A DNA stretch of 64,000 nucleotides from the NCBI GenBank assembly GCA_964522805.1, contig CAZFWP010000001.1, positions 1 through 64,000 on the forward strand, given 5' to 3'. The notes below the pieces were generated by a model. That model did no database searches. It was given only the letters and a program-made list of their open reading frames with translations, and was not told where the DNA came from. Shown piece after piece: positions 1 to 8,670 of the stretch (its first letter is position 1; the number at the start of each line of letters is the position of its first letter). The position numbers and the translations under genes were made by a program. Source of the DNA: CAZBYL01 sp964522805 (GTDB lineage Bacteria > Synergistota > Synergistia > Synergistales > Synergistaceae).

Positions 1-537
1 CTCCGTCTTTTATTAGCGAAGCTGCTTGTGCCGTATCGGTGACAGAGCCGATTATCTCCGCGGGAAAGCCGGCTTTTTCCGTACCTTTTTTCAGTAGGTC
101 GGCAATGCTGCCATAGGTGCTGTTGGACATCATAATCAGCAGCCTTTTGCCGCTGCCGATAACAGGAACGATTCTGCAGCTGAAGAAATGCACCATGTTG
201 GCGAGGTCGTTTTCGGTAAAACAGATTCTTTTTGGCTCTCCCGTGCTGCCGGAGGTGCGCAGCGAGGTGATGCGTGAGAGCGATTTCCGCGGTACGCAGA
301 GGAAATTTTCCGTGCTGCCCGTCAGTTCGTCACAACTCGTGAATGGCAGACGTCCTAGGTCGCGTAATGTGGTTATCCCTTCAATATCACTTTGGGCGAA
401 GCGTTTTTGGTAAAAGGAATTTGTTGCCATCGCCCTTAAAACAGCCGCTTTTATTTTCGATAACTGCCACGATAGTAATTTTTCGGCGTCAATCGGTTCG
501 CTAAGTCCACTCTTGCAGACAGTTAGAGCCTCCATCA
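1..537 (-). CDS. AMP-dependent acyl/aryl-CoA ligase (PaaK-like, DVU_1553 type), C-terminus cut by window edge
   Basis: Reading the minus strand from ATG at 537 gives an uninterrupted frame of about 179 codons running off the left edge. It contains the adenylate-forming P-loop signature TSLRTSGSTGEPKRI near residues 92-106, so the enzyme should activate a carboxylic acid as acyl-AMP and then as a CoA thioester, as phenylacetate-CoA ligases do. The N-terminal helical stretch with NSFYQKRFAQ is also PaaK-like. The start lies just past the methyltransferase stop codon (540-542), so the two are probably co-translated; GTG at 540 is an alternative start. It is the last visible gene of the radical SAM/molybdenum enzyme cluster. 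Substrate is unknown. Family is fairly sure; assignment to the DVU_1553 subfamily rests on context. Confidence 0.8.
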
Positions 538-539
538 CT

Positions 540-1190
540 TTAATCATTCAGCCGCTCCCCCTTCTCGGCGATGAATAGCCCGTATGCGCATTTGAGGGTT
601 TTGAAAGAGCTTTCGCCGGCTCCGAGCATTTGGTAAAAAGTTTCTTTTCCGTAATCAAAGATTATCTGCCCCATGAGTGTCATGAGGTCATGGCTCCTGT
701 CTTCAAAGTGTGTGAGACGAAAGCCTGCGTCTGCAAGTTTTTTCTCAATGCTCTCTCTTTTTTCAACACGCCCCAGTATGCCGGTGAAGGTTCTTTCTTC
801 CTCAAGGGAATAGAAGTCGGCGATGACAATTTTGCCGCCATATTTTAAAACCCGCGCCGCCTCAGAGAGAGCTTTTTCTCCTTCGGTAATTTTGGAAAAG
901 CTGCATTCGTAAAAGATGCCATCGAGAAGGTTATCGGCAAATGGCAGAGAGCAACCGTCACCAAACACCACGCCAGCAACGCCTTTTTGTGCCGCCTCAC
1001 GGATAATTTCTTTGTCACTGTCGATACCGCAGGCATTAAGGGTATATTCGCCGCGCATTAGTGCAACGCTCTCACCTCTGCCACAGCCAATGTCGGCAAT
1101 ATGCGCCCCGCGCTCAAAGGCACAGAGAGCAATAGCTCTTTGGGTAATCCCCCGTCCTCCGGGAGAGGGAAGGCGACAAGAGATGCTCAT
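540..1190 (-). CDS. Class I SAM-dependent methyltransferase (DVU_1556 type, TrsM-like)
   Basis: The 216-residue protein has a Rossmann-fold methyltransferase core: motif I IADIGCGRGES near residues 32-42, an acidic position at the end of beta-2 (GIDSDKE), and the motif IV region DGIFYECSFSKI. The N-terminal SPGGRGITQRAI segment resembles the conserved leader of small methyltransferases found beside TrsS-type radical SAM proteins. It starts 4 nt after the radical SAM stop codon, so the pair are very probably made together. What it methylates is unknown; a small-molecule intermediate of the pathway is more likely than a macromolecule, judging from the CoA ligase and oxidoreductases around it. 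The family is confident, the function inferred. Confidence 0.82.
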   Translation of the reverse strand: MSISCRLPSPGGRGITQRAIALCAFERGAHIADIGCGRGESVALMRGEYTLNACGIDSDKEIIREAAQKGVAGVVFGDGCSLPFADNLLDGIFYECSFSKITEGEKALSEAARVLKYGGKIVIADFYSLEEERTFTGILGRVEKRESIEKKLADAGFRLTHFEDRSHDLMTLMGQIIFDYGKETFYQMLGAGESSFKTLKCAYGLFIAEKGERLND

Positions 1191-1194
1191 AAGC

Positions 1195-2502
1195 TCACTT
1201 CCATGGCGTCAGGTAGTTGGCACAGAAGGGGCGCAGACGTCCATCTTTAAAGACATGCAGGCTGCATCTTGAGAGCCTTTCGATGTCCAAAATACCCGCA
1301 TCTTGGAATGCCATCGAGGTGACGGTGAATCCATGGCTTTTGAGCCTCTCACTGAAATAATCCAAGTCATGAATATCATCGACAGAACTGCAGCAGCTGT
1401 TTTTATTATCGTCGGCTCTCTGCCAGCGGCGTCCGACAAATTCTCGGTTGCTGTCGGCAGGAGATTTGGAGCCGCAGCAGCAACAGGGAGCGTCTTCGCG
1501 TTTTTGTGTTATCGGGTAGAGAGAACCATCTTCCAAAACGATAAAGTCGCCGTGAAAGCCGCACATGGGGTGGTCGCATTTTGAGGGCAGGAGATTTTCA
1601 CGGTGCACCAGCCCGCAGCTTTGGCTCTCAACCTCTGCCATCAGCTCGTCAAGGGTGAATCTGTCGCTGTCGCAAGGCAGATGGGGCAGGCGGCCGATGT
1701 GCGCCACCGGCTGGAAGTGAACGCCGCGCACCGCGGGAGACATTTGCACCGCATAGCGGAGGATATCCCCGATCAGATGGTCGTTTACGCCGCGCACCAC
1801 CGTGGAAACGAGGGTGACACCGAGATTGTGCAGCGCACAGTTGGCAATGGCCTTTTTTTTAATTTCCGCCAGCGGACGCCCGCGCAGTTTGGTGTAGGCT
1901 TCGTCGTCAAGCCCGTCAAATTGGAGAAAGACAAAGGAAAGTCCCGCTTCAGCAAGGCGAGCAGCAAGGCCTTCATCTTCCGCAAGCCTGATGCCGTTGC
2001 TGTTAAGCTGCACATATTTACAGCCAAGTTCTTTGGCGCTGGAAACGATCTCACAGAGATCCTCTCTCATCGTCGGCTCACCGCCGCTCAATTGCACCAG
2101 CGTCTTTCCCGGACGCACAAAAGTTTTCATCTGTGAACGAAGCTCCATAAGCGAAGGCTCGGCACTGCCTCCGTCAGCAAAGCAGTAGGTGCAATGAAGG
2201 CTGCAGCGCTCCGTCACTTCAAGCACCACGCAGCAGGTGTCGTTTTTATGTTCCGCACAGAGCCCGTTTGCACAGTCAGCGGGACAGTTTTTCAGTTCCC
2301 CCTCTTCCAAGGGCTGAGCATCACCGTACCAGTCAGAAATATCTCCATTATTACGCCACACTATTTCGGAGAAGGAACCATGCGTGGGGCATTCTTTTTC
2401 CATGTAGACGCCGTCCTCTTTGGCGAGAAGAAGGGCACTGATTTTTTTAAAGCACACGGGACAAACGCTAGCGGTATTCCTAAACTTCTTTGCCTCAGCC
2501 AT
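1195..2502 (-). CDS. trsS: Radical SAM protein of TrsS type, with N-terminal cysteine-rich domain
   Basis: The 435-residue protein has the radical SAM [4Fe-4S] motif CSLHCTYC (C100, C104, C107). Upstream is a cysteine-rich domain: VCPVC at 13-17, KECPTHG at 37-42, and CPADCANGLCAEH at 73-85. This N-terminal layout matches the MJ0619/tetraether-synthase (Tes) superfamily, whose members carry extra metal centres and methylate or join unactivated carbons. SGGEPTMRED is the SAM-contacting GGE motif. The C-terminal third is unusually rich in cysteine (CCCCGS, CCSS). Some TrsS proteins are selenoproteins as I recall; here every key position is Cys and I see no in-frame TGA. It sits 3 nt after the small CxxC protein. 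The reaction is unknown. Confidence 0.85.
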   Translation of the reverse strand: MAEAKKFRNTASVCPVCFKKISALLLAKEDGVYMEKECPTHGSFSEIVWRNNGDISDWYGDAQPLEEGELKNCPADCANGLCAEHKNDTCCVVLEVTERCSLHCTYCFADGGSAEPSLMELRSQMKTFVRPGKTLVQLSGGEPTMREDLCEIVSSAKELGCKYVQLNSNGIRLAEDEGLAARLAEAGLSFVFLQFDGLDDEAYTKLRGRPLAEIKKKAIANCALHNLGVTLVSTVVRGVNDHLIGDILRYAVQMSPAVRGVHFQPVAHIGRLPHLPCDSDRFTLDELMAEVESQSCGLVHRENLLPSKCDHPMCGFHGDFIVLEDGSLYPITQKREDAPCCCCGSKSPADSNREFVGRRWQRADDNKNSCCSSVDDIHDLDYFSERLKSHGFTVTSMAFQDAGILDIERLSRCSLHVFKDGRLRPFCANYLTPWK

Positions 2503-2505
2503 CTG

Positions 2506-2700
2506 CTATTTATCCTCGATGGAGATTTCAACTTCGGTCATGCGCCCGCTCGCCAGCGATTCGGGAATAAATACCTGACCGCACAAGGGACAGCGCAGAA
2601 CTTCGGTGTGAAAGGAGTGGTTGAGATAGCTGAAGCAAGTTTTGGCAGGAGTCATCTCCACATTGCATCTGCTACAGATCAGTTTTTTGTTTTCTTCCAT
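2506..2700 (-). CDS. Small two-CxxC redox/zinc-ribbon protein (DVU_1557 type)
   Basis: This 64-residue protein carries two knuckles, CSRC (residues 9-12) and CPLC (residues 37-40), the spacing of a rubredoxin or zinc ribbon, with an acidic C-terminus. It could bind Fe as an electron carrier or Zn as a structural site; sequence alone does not decide. Its start overlaps the end of the upstream flavin/Fe-S oxidoreductase gene by 29 bp and its stop is 3 nt before the radical SAM start, so it is wedged between an electron-transfer protein and a radical SAM enzyme. That placement suggests it passes electrons to the radical SAM protein, which is inference. It lacks the extra domains of full rubredoxin-fusion proteins. 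Confidence 0.8.
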   Translation of the reverse strand: MEENKKLICSRCNVEMTPAKTCFSYLNHSFHTEVLRCPLCGQVFIPESLASGRMTEVEISIEDK

Positions 2701-4951
2701 TCCAGACTTCCTCCAATTCTATTTTCATTCTATGGCTGTAAGCGTTGTGAAGTATATAGCCTTCGCCGCTATGTTCATATTCCACCCAGCAGGTCATGTG
2801 TCCGATTTCGCTGTAGCCTGTAAAGTGTCCGTTATCAGGCGAAATAATTTTTCTGCCGCTTCTTTCGCAGAAATCAATCACTTCCATGACATCTTCTTCC
2901 AATATCTTCTGCTTGTGGAGTTTCTCTTCCATTTCATTGGTCATTAAAAGTCTAGCCATCTTTACTCCTTTACTCTCTTCTTGGAGGTATTTTTGGGTGA
3001 TTTCATCTTTCAGATATTCTCTGTTCGCCCTTCTTTTGCTAAAGGTCGGCGCCTTTCTCCCCCAGCCGCCTGTGGAGAAAATAATGTCCAGTATGTGACA
3101 AACATTTTTGCCGGCTTCGGCAAAAATATCGCGGCAGTTGGTACAGTAGGTGACGTAGGGGTATTCATTGGCAGAGATGCGCCTATTTACCACAAGCTCG
3201 GCATAAGGCGGGTTGGCTATGGATATTTGTCCTCCCCAGGAGCAGCACTTGGCCAATTTGCCCTCACCCTCAAGCGGAACAATATCATAGCCGCAGGCGG
3301 AGACTATTTGGCGCACATTGTTTTGTGAATAGGGGTATTTACGGCTGGAACAGGGGTCAAATACTGATACTTTTTCACCGGCGGACTGTGTCTCGGCAGT
3401 AAAGCCCAAATCCGCCAAAATATCGTATAGCAGATGCCCGTGTATCTCGGGCAAGTATTCGGCAAAAAGCTCTCTGCAGGTGGAGCAGGCAAAGATAAAT
3501 TCCGGTCTGCCGGCATCTTCCCAAACGGAACGTATTGTTTCACACTCGTTTTTGTAAATCTCAGCGTCTCCAGACCAGAGCGCCGGCGCACCGCAGCAGC
3601 GCAGCATCAAGGCGGTATCGGGCATCTTTTCCGCCAGAAAGGCATATGGTTTTAGCACATATTGAGGGTCAGAAGCCCCGGTCTGACAGCCTGGAAAGAA
3701 GAGGTAACGATGTTTGGCAAAGTTGGGAGGGCAATATGTAAGAGCGGCTCTTTTTGAATTGGTAAATTCCATATCACGGAGCCAAAACTCATGAAAAGCC
3801 CAGGGCATGGCGTCTTTTTCTCTCATCGCGCGATGGCTTTCTCTCATAAACAGCCCCACGTCGATATCTTCGGGACAGACTTCCGCACATAGCCCGCATT
3901 GGTTACAGGTGGAGATCAGCCTCGTGGCGACAGTACCATTGCCGTCCAATGTTCCCGGATGTATGGTAATGTGAACGTCTTGTTCAATGAGTTTGGGGAA
4001 TTTTTGGAAGTAGGCCATCATATCGCAATGCTTAACACAGGCCTCACATCTGCACCGCAAACAGCGCCCCGCCTCTTTTGCAGCTTCTTCCTTGGTATAG
4101 TCACCAGGCTGAGCAGCAGCTACAGGCGCAATACAGTCTACAGCAGCGATATCTTGTTTAATACGCGTGGGCACGTAGGCTTCCCCACCATTCATAATGG
4201 CGGTTTTAAGATAAAACTCTATTACCTGCGCAGCCTCAAGTCCCTGCGCAATTGCTTCTGTAGGGGAAACACCTAAAAGCATGCCTCCGGCAAAAATTTT
4301 CTCTTGTGAAAGAGCCGCCACAGCTGCACCTTTTTCTGGCAGAGCAAAACCAAAGGCATCACCGCCGCGTCCCGTGGCCAAATACACCGCGTCAAATTCC
4401 TCAGCGATAATCTCTATGTTCGTGACCTTTGTGTTCAGACGCAGGTCATATTCTTCATTCATAAATTGCCGCTCAATATCCTCAAGGAATATTCGCGGCT
4501 CCATCAAACTCCAAAGTTCGCCTCCAAGGCGGCCACTTTGTTCAAAAACAGTGACTTGATATTTTCTGCCGCAAAGGCGCAGCGCACAAGCCAAGCCACT
4601 GATGCCGCCGCCGATAACAGCAACCTTTTGGTCTTTGGGCGGCATGTTGTAGTTATTGGGCTTCACATTGGCAGCGTATTTGACAGAAGCCTTTTCAAGA
4701 AGCTTCAGCTCCACCGCCCCGCCAAGATTCTTCCTCACGCAACTCTTAGAGCAGGGAGCGTCACAGAGAGAAGAGACAATAAACGGAAAACCAACCGCAT
4801 TGGCGTAGAGTCTGTAGGCAAGGTTAAAGCTTCCCCTTTGCACTCTGGAGATAAACTCCCTCATGTCAAAGTGAAAGGGGCAATCGGAAACACAGCGAGG
4901 AACTTCTTTTTCAAGACAGCAGTTTTTTATTCTGCACTTCATATCATCCAT
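2672..4951 (-). CDS. FAD-dependent pyridine nucleotide oxidoreductase with 4Fe-4S diclusters and CCG domains (DVU_1558 type)
   Basis: About 759 residues. Domains in order: GltD-like Fe-S N-terminus (cysteines at 6-24 and CDAPCSKSC at 63-71), FAD-binding GGGISG at 114-119, a ferredoxin-like region CLRCRCEACVKHC (297-309) and CNQCGLCAEVCP (349-360), then two heterodisulfide-reductase-type cysteine-rich segments with RCCGAP at 451-456 and CCSWGG near 568. It should move electrons between NAD(P)H, FAD, Fe-S clusters and a partner, in the manner of HdrA/HdrD hybrids. ATG at 4951 is preferred over GTG at 4960 because AGGGG lies 8 nt upstream of it. The 3' end overlaps the next gene by 29 bp. A strong hairpin separates it from the aldehyde oxidoreductase upstream. 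Confidence 0.85.
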   Translation of the reverse strand: MDDMKCRIKNCCLEKEVPRCVSDCPFHFDMREFISRVQRGSFNLAYRLYANAVGFPFIVSSLCDAPCSKSCVRKNLGGAVELKLLEKASVKYAANVKPNNYNMPPKDQKVAVIGGGISGLACALRLCGRKYQVTVFEQSGRLGGELWSLMEPRIFLEDIERQFMNEEYDLRLNTKVTNIEIIAEEFDAVYLATGRGGDAFGFALPEKGAAVAALSQEKIFAGGMLLGVSPTEAIAQGLEAAQVIEFYLKTAIMNGGEAYVPTRIKQDIAAVDCIAPVAAAQPGDYTKEEAAKEAGRCLRCRCEACVKHCDMMAYFQKFPKLIEQDVHITIHPGTLDGNGTVATRLISTCNQCGLCAEVCPEDIDVGLFMRESHRAMREKDAMPWAFHEFWLRDMEFTNSKRAALTYCPPNFAKHRYLFFPGCQTGASDPQYVLKPYAFLAEKMPDTALMLRCCGAPALWSGDAEIYKNECETIRSVWEDAGRPEFIFACSTCRELFAEYLPEIHGHLLYDILADLGFTAETQSAGEKVSVFDPCSSRKYPYSQNNVRQIVSACGYDIVPLEGEGKLAKCCSWGGQISIANPPYAELVVNRRISANEYPYVTYCTNCRDIFAEAGKNVCHILDIIFSTGGWGRKAPTFSKRRANREYLKDEITQKYLQEESKGVKMARLLMTNEMEEKLHKQKILEEDVMEVIDFCERSGRKIISPDNGHFTGYSEIGHMTCWVEYEHSGEGYILHNAYSHRMKIELEEVWNGRKQKTDL

Positions 4952-4975
4952 AAAAACCACCCCTGAATTTTAATA

Positions 4976-5007
4976 AAACCCGGACCAAATATTAAAGGTC
5001 CGGGTTT
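4976..5007 (-). terminator. Hairpin between aldehyde oxidoreductase and flavin/Fe-S oxidoreductase genes
   Basis: A perfect 11-bp inverted repeat (AAACCCGGACC at 4976-4986 and its complement at 4997-5007) encloses a 10-nt A/T loop. The arms end in T/A-rich sequence rather than a long T-run, so it may be a partial terminator or an mRNA processing/stability element. It lies inside an otherwise same-direction cluster, so it probably sets a lower level of the genes downstream (oxidoreductase to CoA ligase) than of the molybdenum enzyme. Confidence 0.7.
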
Positions 5008-5062
5008 ATAAAATACTCGATTTTTGTGAGCTTGAAAATATTTTGGTGATTTTATTCCGGAT

Positions 5063-7984
5063 TTAGAAGAATTTCTCTGCTCCGAGACCCAGTCCGACAA
5101 AGTAGTCTGTAGAGGTATCGGACTTAACGGGGTTCGCCTTAATGTTTTCCAGCTCTTCATAAAGGTCTGAGCCGAGGAAGTACTTCTTGGGAGCTTCCGG
5201 CTTTTTGCCGGCTGCGATGGCCTCAAGCCCGGCCTTTACCTTGGCAGGCAGAGCGGGAAGTTCATGGATACGCACGCCGCAGCCATTGTAGATGGCGTTG
5301 ATTACCGCCATGTGACCGGAGGACTGGAACGCCTCTGACGCTCCCGATGAACCGAAGGGTCCGACTTCGTCCGGTCTCTCATAGTGAATGACGTTGATTT
5401 CATCGGGGATATCCTTAATATAGGGCACACCGCTGGAGGCGATGTTCGTGTGCTTCTTAACATCATCGTAGTTTTCGCTGAGAGCAAAGCCGATGCTGTG
5501 TGAGATACCGCCGTATGCCTGTCCGTTAACGGCCGCGATATTACCGACCTTACCCACGTCGTCAACACAGGTGAAGCGCAGCACTGTTGTTTTGCCCGTA
5601 GCTGTATCCACTTCCACTTCCGCCAAATTGAGACAGTAAGTATAAGCAGGTGTGGGGTCGCCGATGCCGGTATTAGGGTTGAGACGGCAAAGTCCCGGAA
5701 CAGAGGTGTTGGAGTAGGAGCCGACATATTTTGTTTCGATACCTTCTGCCTTCATCTCATCATAAGTTCTGAAGGTGCCGTCAGGTTTTCTCATGGCGTT
5801 AATCAGCTGCTCTGCGGCAATAATTGTCGCGCGTCCGCTCATGAAGTGAGTACGGCTCGCTCCTGACATACCACTGTCAGGGCAAAGTTTGGTATCGTTC
5901 TGTACAAGGCGGATCATCTCAGGGGTAACTCCGAGCGGCTTCAAGGCCTCCAGTGTGAGCATCAGAGAACCGATGTCTCCTCCCTGGCCGAGTTCCTGAT
6001 ATGTGTCATACTTTGTGAATGTTCCGTCCGGATTAAGCTCAATCGCCGCAGAGGCTTTATCTTCTCCGCCTTCGGTGACGTTGAATCCGCCCCAAGCAAG
6101 TCCCACGCCGCGGCGCTTCTGCGGGGTATCGGAGGCCTTGGCCTCGGCTACCGCCTTGTCATATATGGGCTTCATCAGCTTCATCATCTCTTCCATCGGG
6201 TACTGGCGGAAAGGATAGCTGTTGATATTAGTATCGCCTTCACGGGCAATGTTGCGCCAGCGGAACTCAAACGGGTCGATACCGGCCTCTTCGGCGAGCA
6301 TGTCCATTAACGCTTCGCTCAAGGTGTAAGCCTGGGGGGAGCCGTAGCTGCGGTAGGCCGTACCGAAATTATGATTGGTATTGGCTACGCGCGCCAGCCC
6401 GGCAACGTTGGGAATATTGTAGGGGAAGAAAGCGAAACGCGGCTGTTTGGTCATGCAGTCATCGCCGCCCCATGAGTAGGCACCGTGGTCGAGTCCGAAT
6501 TCAAATTCAGCTGCTATTATTTTGCCGTCTTTATCACAAGCGAGTCTGCCGTTTGAGTGGCACGGGCAGCGTTTGCCTGAGAAGTGCTGGTGCTCTTCGT
6601 AGCTCATGGAAAGGGCTACCGGTGCCTGCAGAACCATCGCCGCGGCACCTGCAAGGCAGAGGTCGCCTGCGTTTGTTGACCAGCCAAAACTAGCCCCTGT
6701 CGGATTCATTACCACACGCATTTTATTTTTCGGCATGCCTATTGAGTCGCCGATACGACCTATTGATGAGTATACGCCCTGTGATTTGCACTGGAACGTA
6801 AGATATCCTTCCTCATCAAAGTACGCCTGAACAGAGTCCCCTTCTATGGAGAGGTGGGGTTCGCGTGATGAATAGAAGCTTCCTTCGGTTTTAAAATCAG
6901 CATTGTCAATTAACTCTGCCACCTTAGAGGCATCTTCAAGTCCTACACCCTTGAGTACAGGCTGCTGGCAGAAAATATTGGGTGTATCTTCGTGGATACG
7001 TTTCGCGTCGGGCATAGCGGCTTCCAAGAAGTTCAGATATTCAGGGAGTTTTTCGATTTCAACCTTTACCTTCGCAGCGGCATCACGGGCATGTTCTTTG
7101 CTGTCCGCAGCGACAAGAGCTACAACGTCTCCGTAACGATAGATAACTTCATCGTTCAAAACTTTACGGCTGGGGAAACGCACGGTGCTTCTTTCGTGAA
7201 AATTACCCTCCGCCATAATGTTGGAACCACCGGCCTTTTTAATATCTTCAGCCAGAATGATTTTTGAAACACCCGGCATCTGCTCCGCTTCGGCAGTGTC
7301 TATCTTCACTATCTTCGCATGATGAGCAAGCCTCGGCTGAACCATGGCCACGTGGTATGAGCGCCTCGGCATCTTCAGTTCCTGGTCGTCGCCATAATCG
7401 GCAAGTCCGCAAACTTTAGCGATAGCTGTCGGACGTACAAGAGGCTTACCGTAGTATTCTTTGTCCTCAGGCATTTTGACCATAATATCTTCAATTGTGG
7501 CCTCATTGCGCATGACCTTAGCAGCGTCCATAACTGCGTCAACTATCTGCTTATAGCCAGTGCAGCGGCAGACATTGCGGTTTTTATGGAACCAGTCGCG
7601 AACCTCTTCGCGTGTGGGATTGTTGTTCTTTGAAAGAAGCCCATAAGCCGCGACAACAAAACCGGGAGTGCAGAATCCGCACTGAATAGCTCCGGCATTC
7701 ATAAACGCCACCTGTATCGGGTGGAGATTATTGGGTGTGCCGATTCCTTCAACAGTGGTTACTGTGCTGTATTCATCTACTTTTGACATTTTTCTCGCGC
7801 AGGAACGCACGAGTTCTCCGTTCAGCATAACCGAACAGGAGCCGCAGACACCGATTCCGCAGCCAACTTTTACACTTGTCAGCCCAAGGCGGCGAAGTAC
7901 CTCTGCTAGAGATTCCTTTTCCGGGTCACACATAAACATGCGGTTTGCACCATTAATTGTGAGCCACATCTTCTTTAACGCCAT
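5063..7984 (-). CDS. Molybdenum aldehyde oxidoreductase / xanthine dehydrogenase family, fused 2x[2Fe-2S] and Moco domains
   Basis: The 973-residue protein has the plant-type ferredoxin cluster (C42, C47, C50, C62), the helical [2Fe-2S] cluster (C102, C105, C139, C141), then the two molybdopterin-binding domains. The active-site glutamate is E884 in GSSGASEAF. There is no FAD domain, so it resembles Mop-type aldehyde oxidoreductase of Desulfovibrio gigas (about 907 residues) and should oxidise an aldehyde or hydroxylate an N-heterocycle, passing electrons to an external acceptor such as the neighbouring Fe-S proteins. The ATG at 7984 has a GGAGGG site upstream. The substrate cannot be read from sequence. 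It is the largest and, with the C-GCAxxG-C-C gene, the promoter-proximal part of the cluster. Confidence 0.92.
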   Translation of the reverse strand: MALKKMWLTINGANRMFMCDPEKESLAEVLRRLGLTSVKVGCGIGVCGSCSVMLNGELVRSCARKMSKVDEYSTVTTVEGIGTPNNLHPIQVAFMNAGAIQCGFCTPGFVVAAYGLLSKNNNPTREEVRDWFHKNRNVCRCTGYKQIVDAVMDAAKVMRNEATIEDIMVKMPEDKEYYGKPLVRPTAIAKVCGLADYGDDQELKMPRRSYHVAMVQPRLAHHAKIVKIDTAEAEQMPGVSKIILAEDIKKAGGSNIMAEGNFHERSTVRFPSRKVLNDEVIYRYGDVVALVAADSKEHARDAAAKVKVEIEKLPEYLNFLEAAMPDAKRIHEDTPNIFCQQPVLKGVGLEDASKVAELIDNADFKTEGSFYSSREPHLSIEGDSVQAYFDEEGYLTFQCKSQGVYSSIGRIGDSIGMPKNKMRVVMNPTGASFGWSTNAGDLCLAGAAAMVLQAPVALSMSYEEHQHFSGKRCPCHSNGRLACDKDGKIIAAEFEFGLDHGAYSWGGDDCMTKQPRFAFFPYNIPNVAGLARVANTNHNFGTAYRSYGSPQAYTLSEALMDMLAEEAGIDPFEFRWRNIAREGDTNINSYPFRQYPMEEMMKLMKPIYDKAVAEAKASDTPQKRRGVGLAWGGFNVTEGGEDKASAAIELNPDGTFTKYDTYQELGQGGDIGSLMLTLEALKPLGVTPEMIRLVQNDTKLCPDSGMSGASRTHFMSGRATIIAAEQLINAMRKPDGTFRTYDEMKAEGIETKYVGSYSNTSVPGLCRLNPNTGIGDPTPAYTYCLNLAEVEVDTATGKTTVLRFTCVDDVGKVGNIAAVNGQAYGGISHSIGFALSENYDDVKKHTNIASSGVPYIKDIPDEINVIHYERPDEVGPFGSSGASEAFQSSGHMAVINAIYNGCGVRIHELPALPAKVKAGLEAIAAGKKPEAPKKYFLGSDLYEELENIKANPVKSDTSTDYFVGLGLGAEKFF

Positions 7985-8008
7985 ATAAATTCACCCTCCA
8001 TATTAGAT

Positions 8009-8389
8009 TTAGATGCTGATATATCCAAAGTCAACCAATAACTGCTTCGCGTGAAGGTATGTTTCTTTAACCAAATTCGGACAGATAACCGCCCTGTTGT
8101 ATGGATTTCCTCCTGTGATATCCTCACAGTCAATGGAACCATACTTAGCGCACAGTTCATTTTGAAACCAGAAAACCATTTCTTTGACCATTTCCGTATT
8201 TTTTTCATCAAATAGTGCTAACATACATACGGCGGCGGTAAGAGCTCCGCAATTGAGCCCGCTGTGCATTCCGTGACAAAGAGACTTGGCTGCGCTGACG
8301 AACTGTTCGTTACTCTCTCCTTTCAGCTCCAAACCAAGGCGTATAATGATGCTTGAGCAGCAATGACCTTCGAGTTTGAGCTGATACAT
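8009..8389 (-). CDS. C-GCAxxG-C-C family cysteine protein (DVU_1555 type)
   Basis: This 126-residue protein has the family's spaced cysteines: GHCCSS near residues 9-12, the core LNCGALTAAVC at 45-55, and C78, C86 and C102 further on. The family (often called split-soret or C_GCAxxG_C_C) is thought to bind a metal or redox cofactor, but no member's role in this context is known to me. It is the first gene of the cluster, preceded by a consensus-like promoter and a roughly 55-nt leader; the molybdenum enzyme follows after 24 nt. The family call is good from the cysteine pattern; the biochemical role is unknown. Confidence 0.8.
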   Translation of the reverse strand: MYQLKLEGHCCSSIIIRLGLELKGESNEQFVSAAKSLCHGMHSGLNCGALTAAVCMLALFDEKNTEMVKEMVFWFQNELCAKYGSIDCEDITGGNPYNRAVICPNLVKETYLHAKQLLVDFGYISI

Positions 8390-8670
8390 AAGTTTAAGAT
8401 CCTCGTCTATCGGACAAGCACCCCCTTGAAAAATGTGAGTATCTCTATACTAGTAACTGATAAATTATTGTCAATTTTAGGTTTATTATTCCGTTGAAAA
8501 GTTCATTTAAACTGCCTTATAATCCAATATTAATTAGTTTATTTTATGTTTTACGAACAAAACCAGGCAAAATAATAAAAACACCGCAGTTATTGCAATT
8601 AAGTTGCATATAAAACTTCAGTCACGCCTTTTTCATTGATAAACTTTATAAAAACAAGCGGGGTGGTTTT
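8390..8670. other. Divergent intergenic region between the Mo-enzyme cluster and the EamA gene
   Basis: This AT-rich 281-bp spacer holds the minus-strand promoter described separately and, at 8594-8608, a short inverted repeat TGCAA-N5-TTGCA that could be an operator for the plus-strand transporter gene. No open frame with a ribosome site and no recognisable riboswitch was seen. Confidence 0.5.
8447..8474 (-). promoter_or_regulatory. Sigma-70-type promoter of the radical SAM/Mo enzyme cluster
   Basis: On the minus strand, TTGACA (8474-8469) is followed after 16 bp by TAGTAT (8452-8447); an overlapping AGTATA gives 17 bp. It sits about 60 bp upstream of the first gene of the cluster. Predicted from sequence only. 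Confidence 0.6.

Noticed and set aside
1603..2136. 177-codon plus-strand frame opposite the radical SAM gene
   Set aside because: It is the antisense of a well-supported gene with diagnostic motifs; its composition (His/Ala/Arg-rich) is that of a shadow frame.
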